From positions 3,286,001-3,350,000 of the forward strand of contig OY751488.1 in assembly GCA_963565915.1 (NCBI GenBank): a stretch of 64,000 bases of DNA. Reading direction: 5' to 3'. Position 1 is the stretch's first letter. The number at the start of each line of letters is the position of its first letter. Positions 22,901-33,102 of this stretch are shown one piece after another. This DNA comes from Entoloma clypeatum. Its lineage: Eukaryota > Basidiomycota > Agaricomycetes > Agaricales > Entolomataceae. The notes under the pieces were generated by a model. It did not search any database. It saw nothing but the letters and a program-made list of their open reading frames with translations, and was not told the origin of the DNA. Both the position numbers and the translations under genes were made by a program.

Positions 22901-24172
22901 AACAAGGTGTTTGACGCCAACATCTGCTCCAACAAAGCCGCCGTCATTGTCACTGACGCGGCAGTTCCCTCCCTTTTGTCGGGCCACCAGGCTGTTGCAG
23001 CCTGGGAAACCTGGCACAAGGGGCACTCCATCGACAAAGACTGGGCGGCCGGCGGCCTCGCAGTCTCTGATGACACTGAAACCTTAGCTATCGGACATGG
23101 GTTCTCGAACCTGGTCAGTCTGCTAGGGGGTCTCTCTCAACTGGAAGAAGTCCATATTTTCACCGACTCTGTCAACGCCATTCGGCGCGCCACAGACCCG
23201 GATCTCCACTCCTCGCAGGCAACTGCGCTTGCTATCATCAGTAACCTGGTTCCTTGGTTTGAGGAACCTGGTCTGAATTCCAAGGTCATCTTTCACCATG
23301 TCCCCGACTCTTCGGACCATGGATTCGAACCCCACCGTGCAGTACACAACTTCGCCTCCTCGATTCGCATTGAGTGTGGTGAGTCGGCCTCCAGATCCCT
23401 TGACTTCAACACGAAGCAATTCACGGACGACATGCTCGGTGACTGGGACAATCTGTACCAGTCCCCCAAGTATGTTGGCCGACACTATCAATTCCCGAGA
23501 TCGTGCGTCAGACGCCAAGACCACGCTCGGGCCAAACGTATGAAGCCGTCCCATCTCAAGGGCGGTACATGGCTTAAGGATGTGGGTCACTCCCAATCCC
23601 TCACGGCTCAAATGGTCCGCGGCCTCACCAGCCACGCCCCAATTGGCCACTATAGGCATAGGTTCAACATCGGTGACAAAGTTGAACAATGCGACTGTGG
23701 TCTGAGGTCCGTCGAGGACTTCGCCCACGTTTTCTACAAATGTCTGCACCACCCCACCAGGCCACCAGACATGCCCACCTTCTCGAGGAACTCCCCCACC
23801 TGGGACGTCTTCGGGAAATTTATCATGGATAACCCAGGGGCATTTGCCTTCCGGGATCGTCCAACGCCCAACACAACCGTCGGCGGTAGTCGCGTGGTAG
23901 CGCGCTGGGTTCAAAGGGGTGCAGCCCCCTCTGGCAAGCGAACGCGATCGAAGGATAAGAACCGCACAGGCGCTTCTTTGGGGGGCAGGGCGCAGACACC
24001 CCCCAGCGCCGCTAACGGCCAACCTCACAAGGTTGGAGTGCTCTTGTACCGCGCGGCCGAATATTCGGGTGCGCATACTAACGCGTTTGTTTATAACAAA
24101 CTCCCCCGTCCTGGCGCGAGGACTCAACAGCTCGACGGAGCTTTGCGCCGCTTGTTCTTCTTGCGTACGTAG
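19946..24172 (+). CDS. LINE ORF2: endonuclease, reverse transcriptase, RNase H
   Basis: 1408-codon intact polyprotein. The apurinic-type endonuclease occupies about residues 1-235 (LRIRSQNVYRKS, FVQEPPW, GGDFNCPSPLWD, SDHRSI). The reverse transcriptase is at about 470-760: VIIPKPNKPAYD, FRPIVLLNTLGKLFEK, HPGQFGGVRQNSTEDA, AIDLAQYFPSLNH, GVGQGSALSPVLSSIYL and the catalytic SYVDDG box. An RNase H-like domain follows around 1000-1130 (VIVTDAAVPS, LEEVHIFTDSVNAIRR), and a C-terminal CDCG...HVFYKCLHH zinc motif lies near 1250. All key residues are present, so this copy could supply enzyme. The start overlaps the ORF1 stop (ATG within ATGTTAG), which suggests termination-reinitiation. Confidence 0.92.
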   Translation: MLGTTMNKFEGLRIRSQNVYRKSVLLSTMLESQKDNLDIIFVQEPPWATIRHVASMTRKDGEPLVGPPNHPDWMCLHHSEPVLDPDNLDEDLRPRAIVYVHRRRTAMKPKLRSDIVRHRDVNLITLSVPEGQINLINAYSDTQGTAIRILATLGTSLPPIRYIGGDFNCPSPLWDPEVTRHNHNASLLSDFAFAHGLVHHRTGFTHFPKNNNAPSIIDLVFLPNTDKDSIIKLGSPDESDHRSIITLLRSPLINVKERYRIVPDSEEETHFLSALTDSISSIPIPATATREDITSITQKVQELVLAAWTEFSRSPRNSFRSKGWWDKDCKAGWRTYSNSGKTDQDWRVMHKIIRTAKWNFFDKKIDEVSNKNKRPWDLTSWVGPRKNASPEAIIFEGETCTTTAETCDAFHKSFQSAEARPVDPDRLRSTLEPQPKRDWVPFTSQEVLQALAGCSSRSAPGPDHLTWTHLKCLIAHKQILKLFVWTLNACLSAGFWPDAFKISTTVIIPKPNKPAYDVPKAFRPIVLLNTLGKLFEKAIANRLQWELARHGLLHPGQFGGVRQNSTEDAGQFLTHLIRAGWARKLKTSVVAIDLAQYFPSLNHSVIALILDRMGFPDTVVDFFSNYLVGRQTQYAWEDDLSDLFSVDIGVGQGSALSPVLSSIYLAPLMYAFQTEQSQATLISYVDDGTIIVQSETWKENLAKLKKAYKCLFELTTALGLVLEHSKSEAFHFSRKNGDDNPPVDLGFAPFTGDSPLVPKTFWRYLGFFFDRKLLFTEHAKRYATKAFSATGALLSLGNSVRGLTPKHKRTLYRSCILPIALYGANLWNFDGARNKGVVKSISKVQRRAALWILGAFRTTPTGAVEALAGLPPVHLHLKKLSCRNRVRMHSLAPRHMTVMVCDEDDPSKRPWYSPEFMYNLKSPLVDIWAYRANVTVPLSPFNNYNEPGKRVLDRFPERVIHDITLIRGKTAKDRAEARKTRLITLNKVFDANICSNKAAVIVTDAAVPSLLSGHQAVAAWETWHKGHSIDKDWAAGGLAVSDDTETLAIGHGFSNLVSLLGGLSQLEEVHIFTDSVNAIRRATDPDLHSSQATALAIISNLVPWFEEPGLNSKVIFHHVPDSSDHGFEPHRAVHNFASSIRIECGESASRSLDFNTKQFTDDMLGDWDNLYQSPKYVGRHYQFPRSCVRRQDHARAKRMKPSHLKGGTWLKDVGHSQSLTAQMVRGLTSHAPIGHYRHRFNIGDKVEQCDCGLRSVEDFAHVFYKCLHHPTRPPDMPTFSRNSPTWDVFGKFIMDNPGAFAFRDRPTPNTTVGGSRVVARWVQRGAAPSGKRTRSKDKNRTGASLGGRAQTPPSAANGQPHKVGVLLYRAAEYSGAHTNAFVYNKLPRPGARTQQLDGALRRLFFLRT

Positions 24173-24277
24173 GTCCTCGGACCGATGTAGTTTACTCTAT
24201 GTCAAGCGGACTGTACCCTTAGTATACCGCTATACAAATTGTCGACCAAAAAAAAAAAAAAAGCATCCCTGACGTGT

Positions 24278-26058
24278 TTCAATAGTTTAGTTTCTTCTCC
24301 ATCAATAGCACACAAGTGGAAATATTCAGGTTTCAATAGTGTTACATCCTCATTGTCATTTTCCACCCCCTTTCTATGGTCGACTCTTCTTGAAAGAGTG
24401 TCCGCCTTCCCCATTGAAGTTCCTGCCTTGTTTAATTTAAAGTTGAAACATGTTAGATACAATACCCAATGTGCTTGTCTACGATTAAGCTTGCGACCCT
24501 GCATGAAGTACTTGAGGTTTTTATGATTGGTCCAGATCTCGACCTCATGTTTGGCTCCTTCAAGGTGTCCATGCTTCCAGCGCTCGAATTATGCCCAGCA
24601 TTTCTTTATTGTGTATGTCGTAATTTTGTTCCACATCATTTAACCCTTTAGATAGAAAGGCACATGGCCTCCATTTATCATCCTCACATTCCATAGATAG
24701 AATCGCTCCTGTGGCGAAGTCCGATGCATCCGATTCTACTCTTAACTTCCGATCTGGATCGGGAGATACCAATATGGGTGCTTCCGTAAGTAATTTCTTT
24801 AGCGCATCAAACACTTCCTCCTGTTCCATACTCCATTTCCATACCATGTCCTTCCTTGTTAACTTATGTAATGGTCTGGCCACTTTAGAGAAATCCTTGA
24901 CAAATCTCCAATAGAAATTGGCGAGCCCAAGGAATGATTGTACTTCCTTGACCTTGGTCAGTGTCGGCCATTGTTTGATGGCATCTACTTTTGAAGGGTC
25001 CATCCGAATTCCGTCTTTCCCAATAATTAACCCCAAGAACTCTATTTTGTCTCTATCAAAGAAACATTTTTCTGGTTTCAAGAATAAATCATTCTCTCAT
25101 AATCTTTTCAAAACTTCTTCCACTATAGCATTGTGCCCTTCCTTTCCTTCTGTCGCCACCAATATATCATCAATATAAATAACCACATATCCCTGGTCGA
25201 TCAAGTCCCTAAAGATATCGTTTATCATGGTCTGAAACATGCTTGGGGAATTATTCAATCCAAAAAACATGACTGTTGGTTCAAAGGCTCTATCAGGAGT
25301 TGTAAATGCACTTTCCACTCGTCTCCCTCCTTGATGCGCACATTGTTGTACCCCCATCTGAGATCCATCTTGGTGAACCTTTTCTTCCCTTTTAACTTAT
25401 CAATCAACTCCGGAATTAACAGGAGCGGATAATTATTGTGGATGGTCCAGCTGTTAATATGTCGGTAATCCTGTACCATTCGTTTCTTTCCATCTTTTTT
25501 AGGTATAAAGAATACTGGCAAAGTTTGTGGTGACTTGGTAGGTTGAATATATCCTTTGCGTAATTGATCATCCACAAATTCAGATACTCCTTTCCTTTCA
25601 TCTGGTGACAGGGGGTAGACTTTGGCCTTCTTTGGTACAAAATCCGGTTTTAAGTCTATAGCGTGATCCCATGGTTTCCTGACTGGTAACCTCTCCAATG
25701 CTTTCTTTTCAAAGACTGATAGATATTTGTGATATTTTCGGGGGACAGCCTGTTCCGCCGGTATTTCATCTGAGGGTTCTCCCTTAGCTGCCCTGAGCAT
25801 GTGGATTACCTCTTCCTCCACTTCTTCTTCATTTATTTCTACTATCTCTTTAATTCTTCCACCCCATCTGGTTCTTGCAGTTTTATTTAAATAATGTGTT
25901 TGACGCATGCCGCATTCTTCTGGACATCTTGATAGTTTAATTTCCGCTTTTTCCCAATCGATCTCTGGATTATGGTGTTTCAGCCAAGTGTGTCCAACAA
26001 TAATTTTAGCTTTTCCCAGGTTGCATGCTTCAAACACTGCTATTTCCACATGTCCTTT
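24278..26058 (-). pseudogene. Gypsy-B protease end, reverse transcriptase and RNase H
   Basis: - strand reading from 26058: protease tail (VFEACNLGKAKIIVGHTWLK), linker, then RT: KPWDHAIDLKPDFVPKKAKV, FFIPKKDGKKRMVQDYRHIN, FTKMDLRWGYNNVRIKEGDE, a frameshift, VMFFGLNNSPSMFQTMIND, and the active site VVIYIDDILV. Then come KIEFLGLIIGKDGIRMDPSK, FLGLANFYWRFVKDFS, RNase H with SDASDFATGAILS and DVEQNYDIHNKEMLGIIRAL, and RRQAHWVLYLTCFNF. YIDD is intact, but at least two frameshifts (near 25255-25357 and 24560) break the gene. It continues beyond the LINE target duplication into the integrase fragment. Confidence 0.88.
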
Positions 26059-27220
26059 CACAGCACAGGATTCAAAATTTAGCCTCCGCAAATGATATTG
26101 ATAAAGGGTCTGCAAAATAATATTTTGTAGAGAAGACTTTGGAGGTGAAGAATAAAAATATTTGACAGATGTGAAATACATGGCAAAATGTTGACATTAT
26201 CAAGGCATTTCTCATCAACTGTAATACTTGAGGAACAAAAAGATTCAATGATTCAAATATTAATCATTCTCGCCAGAGAAAGTTGGTGGAGAATGATGTT
26301 GTCAAAAAAATCCTTTTTTGTCTAGTTTTGCTGTTTCAAAATTCTTACTTTCTTGTTCACCAAATTCTTTGTAAAAGTTGGGCTTTGTCGAGCAACTTTA
26401 AAAACCCTTTCAGGCTTGCCATACTTTATCTTTTCTCACGGACAAGTAATATTTTTGGCAGAAAGAGTAAATATTGCAATAGTTTAATTTTGGCATCAGG
26501 GAAGTGCATCCCAAAAGGAGATATTTCACGAACACTTTTGTGCCTATGAAAGGGGTTATTTCTCATAAACTTTTGCAAGTGCTAAAATTGATATTTCGTG
26601 AGGGCGAAAGTTGGCACCAGAACCGATGTCCTGTATGTGGGTGATGACTGGGCATTAGTGGGCCCCAACTTTCACCCTCGTGAAATATCAATTTTAGCAC
26701 TTGCAAAAGTTTATGAGAAATGACCCCTTTCATAGGCACAAAAGTGTTCATGAAATATCTCCTTTTGGGATGCACTTCTCTGATGCCAAAATTAAACTAT
26801 TGCAATGTTTACTCTTTCTGCCAAAAATATTACTTGTCTGTGAGAAAAGATAAAGTATGGCAAGCCTGAAAGGGTTTTTGAAGTTGCTCAACAAAGCCCA
26901 ACTTTTACAAAGAATTTGGTGAACAAGAAATTAAGAATTTTGAAACAGCAAAACTAGACAAAAAAGGATTTTTTTGACAACATCATTCTCCACCAACTTT
27001 CTCTGGCGAGAATGATTAATATTTGAATCATTGAATCTTTTTGTTCCTCAAGTATTACAGTTGATGAGAAATGCCTTGATAATGTCAACATTTTGCCATG
27101 TATTTCACATCTGTCAAATATTTTTATTCTTCACCTCCAAAGTCTCCTCTACAAAATATTATTTTGCAGACCCTTTATCAATAACATTTGTGGAGGCTAA
27201 ATTTTGAATCCTGTGCTGTG
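26059..27220. mobile_element. 1.16-kb near-perfect palindromic TIR element
   Basis: The arms (about 26059-26630 and 26650-27220) are reverse complements over roughly 560 bp with few mismatches, around a loop of about 45 bp. Ends read CACAGCACAGGATTC inward on both sides. Flanks are TTT on both sides (26056-26058, 27221-27223), a possible 3-bp duplication, which with a CACAG start would fit a CACTA-like (EnSpm/CMC) origin; this is a weak inference from a homopolymer. Removing it rejoins the Gypsy-B protease frame. No coding frame is seen in the arms. Confidence 0.75.
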
Positions 27221-28878
27221 TTTATACCGCATGGCCATGACTGCTTCATGCATGATCAAACCTTCTTGGTTAAGCCTGCCATCAATGTTGTAGACCCAAA
27301 TGGGAAAAGGTAGTTCCCTTAATTTAATATTGTTCCCTTTGGCAAAGTCCAGATCAATGAACATCCCTGTTGCCCCTGAGTCTAATAATGCATCAACATC
27401 AAAGGTGCATTTATCCTGCAATGTTTCCAGCGTGATTTTCATCATAAGCTCCTTTTCTAAAGAAGCAGATCGAATAAAAGATGGTTCCCCCATAGAGTCT
27501 GTTTGCCTAGTTAAATTATCTGATTCTTCGCAACAGGGAATTAAGCATTCGTCCATAAGGGCTGAACCAAGCCTCATTTCCGAGGGCTCCCCAATGATAT
27601 AGTTTACAAGTGTATCTAAGTCTGATTCATCTTTTTTTGGTTTTTCTCTCCTAGGTTTATCTAATAGTATTTTATTGTACATAACTGCTGTGTCGGAAAG
27701 TTTCTGAAACCATGATTTTACAGTGTCCTTATGTATATAAGAGTCTATAGGCAATTGTTCATAACAATTTGTCAGAGCCAGCAGGGGAATTACTGGTTGA
27801 CGTTCACAAAACCCTGCTGCCCTGCAGCTTGTCCATTGGGATTCAGCGCAGGCGCGCTATTCACACCCATTTGTCCATTCGTGGCTTGGCGTGCTTGACG
27901 CCTTGCCATTATCTGTCTTAGAATTTCTTCTTCCTCATGCTCATCAATCTGTTCGATCATTGCTGCTTGTACCCTGTGCTGCAGCTGTCTGCATTCTCAG
28001 GAAAAATGCCCCTGTCCTCCGCAGTTATAGCAATCACCAGGGGCTCGTCGCTGGTTCCTGTCGATGTTCATCACATTTGGATCACATCGTTGTTGCTGCT
28101 GACCGTTTTGCTGGGGATGATACCCCCCATTCTGTTGTTGCCCAAAGGGCCTTCCAAAATTATTCTGGCCTTGTGGCTGCAGTGCTTGCTAATTCTGAGG
28201 GCGATTTTCCCATTGGTTCTCTTGTCTTTGAGGTCCCTGCCTCATTTCTTGCCTCATGGCATAATTCTCTTCAGCCCTTCCGATGGCTGAGATTTCCTCG
28301 ACGGTTTCCTGCATGGTGTCCTGACGTCTTCCTTGCTGAAACAATTGTTGTACAATTGAGTCCCAGGCATTTCTCTCTAATAAGGAAATCCCATGATGAT
28401 CCTCAATTTTCCCTTTGATTGCCAGTGTTCCAAACTGCGTGATCCAGTCGTCTGTCTTCATCTGATTCTGTTTGAACCCCTCAATCTTTGCTCTGGCCCA
28501 TTCTACTTCTGTGGTAGGGCGAGACCTTGTGGTGATCTCATAGATTAAGTTTCGATACGTTGGCCAGTCATTTGATTCCATGCATTGAGTGAGTCGTGTC
28601 TCCCCGTACGTTCCTGCAATCGGTCCATCTGATTGGGACCAGACTGCAATACAGATTTCATCATTCCCATGTAACAAATCTCGATTTACTCAGATCCATG
28701 TGAGCATTTTTGCCCACCATTTCAAAAACAGGGGTCGGGATCCATTATATTTGCCGGAATCTGTGGCTACTTCAATCCTTTGGCCTGGTCGGTGAGGTGG
28801 AGGAGGAGGTGGTGCGATGGGGGGTTCGTGATGTTCAGGGATCTCGGGGGCTTCGTCCTGAAAATCTTGGTTGTCCAT
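27221..28878 (-). pseudogene. Gypsy-B gag and protease
   Basis: Gag starts at 28878 (MDNQDFQDEAPEIPEHHE, Pro-rich, then PLFLKWWAKMLTWI) and hits a TAG before RDLLHGNDEICIAVW. The capsid-like part contains CMESNDWPTYRNLIYEI, WITQFGTLAIKGKI, HGISLLERNAW. A CCHC knuckle is near 28030-27990 (CYNCGGQGHFS, stop, EC). Downstream, after a Gln-rich linker, the aspartic protease is at 27400-27300 (DALLDSGATGMFIDLDFAK), followed by WVYNIDGRLNQEG. Multiple stops make it a pseudogene. The protease is cut by the palindromic element. Confidence 0.85.
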
Positions 28879-29484
28879 GATGGTGTTTTGACGGGGGGGT
28901 GTTTTGGTTTTGAACAATAGTACCTTACGTCGGGCTCGCAACCCTGTTCTGATGTTTAGGCAAAAAAAAATCTGAAAAGAAAACCCAAAGAATGATCTGT
29001 CTATCCAGGCAGTCGGAATGCCCGAATGGAGGAAGATCTAGGAAAGATGAAGTCCACTCGGTCAATATCCCTACGCGCACTGGACTGGTTGAATTGAGCT
29101 GTCAAGGAGTCGGGGCTTGGAACACCTTTTGCAAACTAGATGTGTACAGTCTTCTCTTCCAAGCTATCACATGCGCCAGCAACTTCCCCGAAGGTTAGAT
29201 GTGTCAGCCTTTGGTCACCTCAACACGGGACGGGCTCAATGTTTCCCTATGTGTCTCGAACGGCAACACTAGTTATAGTGGGTGCACCGAGCATTTCTCT
29301 TCTTATCCCTGAAGTCCGGGAGGTCCCCCTTAATGCTAGGGTCCGCATATAGATATGTACTTTTGATGAAAAAGCACGAAACAGCGAGGTTAAAATGGGT
29401 GGGTTTCGAAAAGCGAAAGCGCTTGACAGAAACTTGGAAAGGATTGTCAATGTTTGGGCGGGTGGTGATGAGAGCTTGTTCTTC
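28879..29484 (-). other. Gypsy-B 5' leader, no gene
   Basis: About 600 bp between the 5' LTR and gag. No open frame of interest. A primer-binding site starting TGG next to the LTR was looked for and not seen, so the priming tRNA is unknown. Confidence 0.5.
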
Positions 29485-29752
29485 TGTTGAGGCGACGTTA
29501 AGTCAAACGACGTCGCGAGCCCAAACTTAGGAACTTAGAATGAGGAATGTGGAAAGATGAGGAAGGGGCTGTATTGCCAAGAGACCCAGCAGGAATCTCA
29601 AGAGAACAAGCTATTGAATACAAGTGAAAGTACCCTACTTATATATGTCATGCTGCGCGATTGATAAGATGTCCTCATGTACAATATGATGTAGATAAGA
29701 TAAGATCAAAATAAGATGAGATAAAGTGAAAAGTGAAAATATGATCATAACA
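29485..29752 (-). repeat. Gypsy-B 5' LTR
   Basis: 268 bp, same ends as 16178-16475 (TGTTGAGGCG, ATCATAACA) with a few transitions and an approximately 30-bp gap. Followed by target duplication CTAAG at 29753-29757. Confidence 0.9.
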
Positions 29753-32700
29753 CTAAGTAGAGTAAGCAGAATGAAAGTTGGAGACTAGCTTGGGGGCGTT
29801 TTCCAGTTTATTGGCTGGTAGCCAAAAGAATTCTTCATCAGTGTTTTCATATCCTAACCAACGGATGAAATATAGTAGCTTGCAGCTATATCATCAGTTG
29901 ATCTTTGAGGCAACAATTTTGGCAATCTTGTACTCCAGTTCTCTGTTGATGTCGATCGGAGGAGGCGGAGGTTGGGTCTGATTTGGAATGGTGTTCAGAG
30001 TTGCAGGTTCAAGCATGGAGATGTGGTAGATGGGGTGAGCACCGCGGAATGTGTCGGAGAGTCGGAGGGTAAAGGAGTGTGTGCTGGGTTGTGCAAGAAT
30101 CTCATATGGTCCCAAGTACTTTTCTGAGAGTTTCTTGGATGGGCGTGTTGTGCGGAAGAACTGTGCTTTGACAAAAAACCTGTTGTCCGACAGAGAATGT
30201 CGGAGCTGCGTGTCGTTGAGTGTCGGAGATGGTGGATTTCAGTTCTTGGTGAAGTTCGTCTAAGTCGGTCATGAAGGATCAGGCTCAGGAAGAGGCGAGG
30301 TCTCGTTCCAGGTGAACAGTAATGTTTGGATAGTAACCCTTGTTAGCAAAGAAGGGAGATATGCCAGTGGTAGCACCAGGTGCGTTGTTGTATGCGAACT
30401 CCGCAATTGGAAGGAGAGCGTACCAGTTGTCCTGTTGGTAGTTGCAGAATATCCGCAAGTAAGGGTTTGGTTAGTGCATTCAGTTTGGCCATTGCCTTCG
30501 GGGTGGTAACTGGAGGTGAAGTGGAGGGTCATGTTTAGAGCCTTTCTGAGAGATCGGAAGAATTTGGAGACGAATTCAGGGCCGCAGTCGGAGGTGACAT
30601 GTTCTGGGATGCAGTGTTTAGAGAAGACGTGTAATACGAAGAGTACAGCAAGGTCTTTGGATGTGCAGTGGATGGTTGTCGGAATGAAGATACTTTGCTT
30701 TGTTAATCGGTCAATGATAACAAGGATGGAATCAAAGTTGTTGGAGGTCGGAAGGGTCTTGATTAGTGTTTCAAGGTCCAGTCTCAAAGACCACAAAGAA
30801 GACTGAGACCAGACTGAACCAGGGGGTGGTCCTGATTCATCTTTTCAAAAATACAAAGACCACCCCCCCTGGTTCTATGCATTTCATAGGTTTAAACCAG
30901 TTTTTTGGCCAAAAACCCGGTTTAAACTGGTCCTGGTCTTAATTTTTAAGAGAGACCACTCACCTGGTGTTGGTCTCTGGTCTCAAAATTTTTGGGCAAA
31001 AAACCGGACCAGATGGGACCTTGAAACACTAGTCTTGATAAAATCCATTGAGATAGAATTCCAAGGACATTTGGGGATCAGAAGCTGTTTGAGTAGGCCG
31101 TAAGGCTTGTGTCTTTGTGGCTTCGATCACATGCAAGTGGTACATGACTTGCAATAGTGTTTGACGAAATCTCATATTCCAGGCCAGGTGTAGTCATGCT
31201 GAATGAGACTGCATTTTGTTTTGACCTGGGTGTCCAGCAAGCATATGATTGTGCTTGTGCTGTAGGACTTGGAGTCAGAGGTTGTTGGAGTCGGAAACAT
31301 ATATCTGATCGTCATGTCGGAGGAAACCATTGGGGTTGAGAGACCAGCGGGGTTTAGAATCTTTGGAAAGAGTGTTATAAAGAGTGTCGGAAGGGAGTGC
31401 TGTGAGTATGTCATGGTGGAGCTTCTCTGTGTCCATGATAATGGTTGCATGGATGGGCTCAAGGAGTTGGGTCACGCAAACTGAAGCGGAGAGCTGTTCT
31501 TGCGAAAAGACTGGTCAGAGGTTGGTCGGATTGATGTCGACATAATCGCTATTTCCTCCTTTAGAGTAGACATCCCAACGTCTAGTTAGAGAGTCAGGTT
31601 TAGTTCCCAATCGGCCGGGGCGGAATCGGATGACAAGGTTGAACTGAGAAAGGTATTCTGACCATCAGACTTGTTGGCATGAAAGAACTTTGGTGGTGGC
31701 AAAATACTCAAGATTTTTGTGGTCGGTAACGACGTCAATCGGAGTACCGGAGCCTTCGAGGTAATGGCACCAAATTTTAAAAGCCTCGAAGATGGCCAGG
31801 AGTTCTTTATCATGTGTGTCATAGTTGAGTTCAGGGGCCATGAAGGTGTGGGAATGGAATGCAATGGGGTGGACTTCATTGTCAGAGGTGACTATCAACA
31901 AAATAGCCACTAGGGCATAGTTGGATGTGTCGGTTTCAACGTTTATCGGAGAGTCGGGGATCCAGTGTGTCAGGATCGGAGTGGTGGTAAATGCCTTTTT
32001 CAGGTCATTAAAGGAGGTTCGAGCATCATCAGAGAACAGCCAAGTGGCATGTTTTCTGGTTAAACGAGTGAGTGGAATAGTGATGTTGGAATAGAATGGA
32101 ATGAAATGTCGGTAAAAGTTTGCAAAACCTAAAAAGGACTGGATGTCCTTCACTCTGCACGGTTCAGGCCAATCCTGAATAATCTTGACTTTTGCTTCCG
32201 ACATTTTGAGTCCGTCAGGAGAAAGAATGAATCCAAGATATTCTACAGTTTTGGCAGAGAAGTTGCACTTGTTGGCGCGGGCATCAAGACTATGTTGTCA
32301 GAGTTGTCGGAGGACTTCTTGGACATGTTTTTTGTGTCCCTCGGGGTTGTCAGAGTAGATCAGGATGTCATTGAGGTAAACGGTAATGCAGTTGTCCAGA
32401 AGGTCAGAGAAGATGTTGTTCATGAAATGTTGGAAAGCTGCAGGTGCGTTAGACAATCTGAATGGCATAAGTAACCATTCAAATGATCCATAGCGGGTGC
32501 GGAATACAGTCTTCCATTCATCACCTTCAGCGATGCGGACTAGATGGTATGCATGTCGGAGGTCTATGGTGGTATAAATGTGTGCTTTGCCAGCAGTGGC
32601 TAAGAGGTCAGAGATGAGTGGGAGTGGGTATCGGTCTTTCTTCATGATTTTGTTCAGGCCTTGGTAGTCGACGCAGAGTCAGAGTGATCCATCTTTCTTT

Positions 32701-33102
32701 CGGACAAAGAGGATCAGAGCGCCGTGAGGTGAACTAGAGGGTTTGATGAAACCGATATTGAGATGCTCATCGATGAAGTCTCACAGGGATCCAGGTTCGG
32801 ATTGCAAGAGTGAGTACATCGGACCAATCAGAGGGGAAGTACCCTCCTCCAAATTGATCTTGAGGTCGTACGGTCGGTGGGGTGCAAGGGTGTCGGCTTT
32901 TTTCTTACTGAATACATCAGCAAAATTGTGGTATTCTTTGGGTATGCCAGAGAGGTCAGAAGCATCATTGGAAACAGATGCGGAATTGGCAGAGATGTCA
33001 GAGAGGTGAATGCAGAAAGCATATGCCCCAGGAGCTTTACAAGCATGGTGATATGTGGCTGCATTGACCATGGTAATCTGTGGTGGGTCGGAGGGGTTTG
33101 GA
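29753..33102 (-). pseudogene. Gypsy-A reverse transcriptase, RNase H, integrase, chromodomain
   Basis: - strand from 33102: N-terminal linker (NAATYHHACKAPGAYAF, IPKEYHNFADVFSKKKAD, LAPHRPYDLKINLEEG), then RT with [45 protein letters not shown] (LNDI for the usual VDDI), FLGFANFYRHFIPFYS. RNase H has VETDTSNYALVAIL and LLAIFEAFKIWCHYLE. Integrase follows as FDSILVIIDRLTKQSIFIP and SDCGPEFVSKFFRSL, SYHPEGNGQTECTNQTL. A GPYEI segment (MGPYEILAQPSTHSF) and a chromodomain (YKLLYFIRWLGYENTDEEFFW) end with HSAYST and TAG. Interrupted by a hAT copy at 30764-31031, several frameshifts and stops. The pol stop codon lies in the Gypsy-B target duplication. Confidence 0.85.
30764..31031. mobile_element. 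hAT-type non-autonomous element in Gypsy-A integrase
   Basis: 268 bp with ends TAGTGTTTCAAGGTCC / GGACCTTGAAACACTA and a perfect 8-bp target duplication GTCTTGAT (30756-30763, 31032-31039). Interior carries GACTGG/CCTGGT-type subterminal motifs. This copy fixes the TSD length and hence the hAT assignment of the family. Confidence 0.9.

Larger units (their letters stand above)
18023..24262 (+). mobile_element. RNase H-bearing LINE, copy 1, nearly intact
   Basis: 6.24-kb non-LTR retrotransposon with a 15-bp target duplication GCATCCCTGACGTGT (18008-18022 and 24263-24277) and a short poly(A) tail. It carries ORF1 (zinc-knuckle protein) and ORF2 (endonuclease, RT, RNase H), both open. The layout fits the Tad/I-like group of fungal LINEs. 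Comparison with the fragment at 33103-33790, which reads further upstream of the shared SNISMGSAG segment, shows that copy 1 is slightly 5'-truncated inside ORF1. The insertion splits Gypsy-B pol and lies on the opposite strand to it. Confidence 0.92.
16178..29752 (-). mobile_element. Gypsy-B LTR retrotransposon nested in Gypsy-A
   Basis: Ty3/Gypsy chromodomain element on the - strand with LTRs at 29485-29752 (5') and 16178-16475 (3') and a perfect 5-bp target duplication CTAAG. The duplication falls in the end of Gypsy-A pol. Order on the - strand: leader, gag with CCHC, protease, RT, RNase H, integrase, chromodomain. It contains a LINE (18023-24262) and a palindromic element (26059-27220). 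Stops and frameshifts are present in gag, RT and the pol end, so it is dead. Confidence 0.9.

Noticed and set aside
23123..24127. Long open frame (334 codons) antisense to LINE ORF2
   Set aside because: Lies wholly over the intact ORF2 frame, has no family features, and similar antisense frames occur in copy 2 (54781-55650) and over ORF1 (18314-18961); they follow from the high GC of the LINE.
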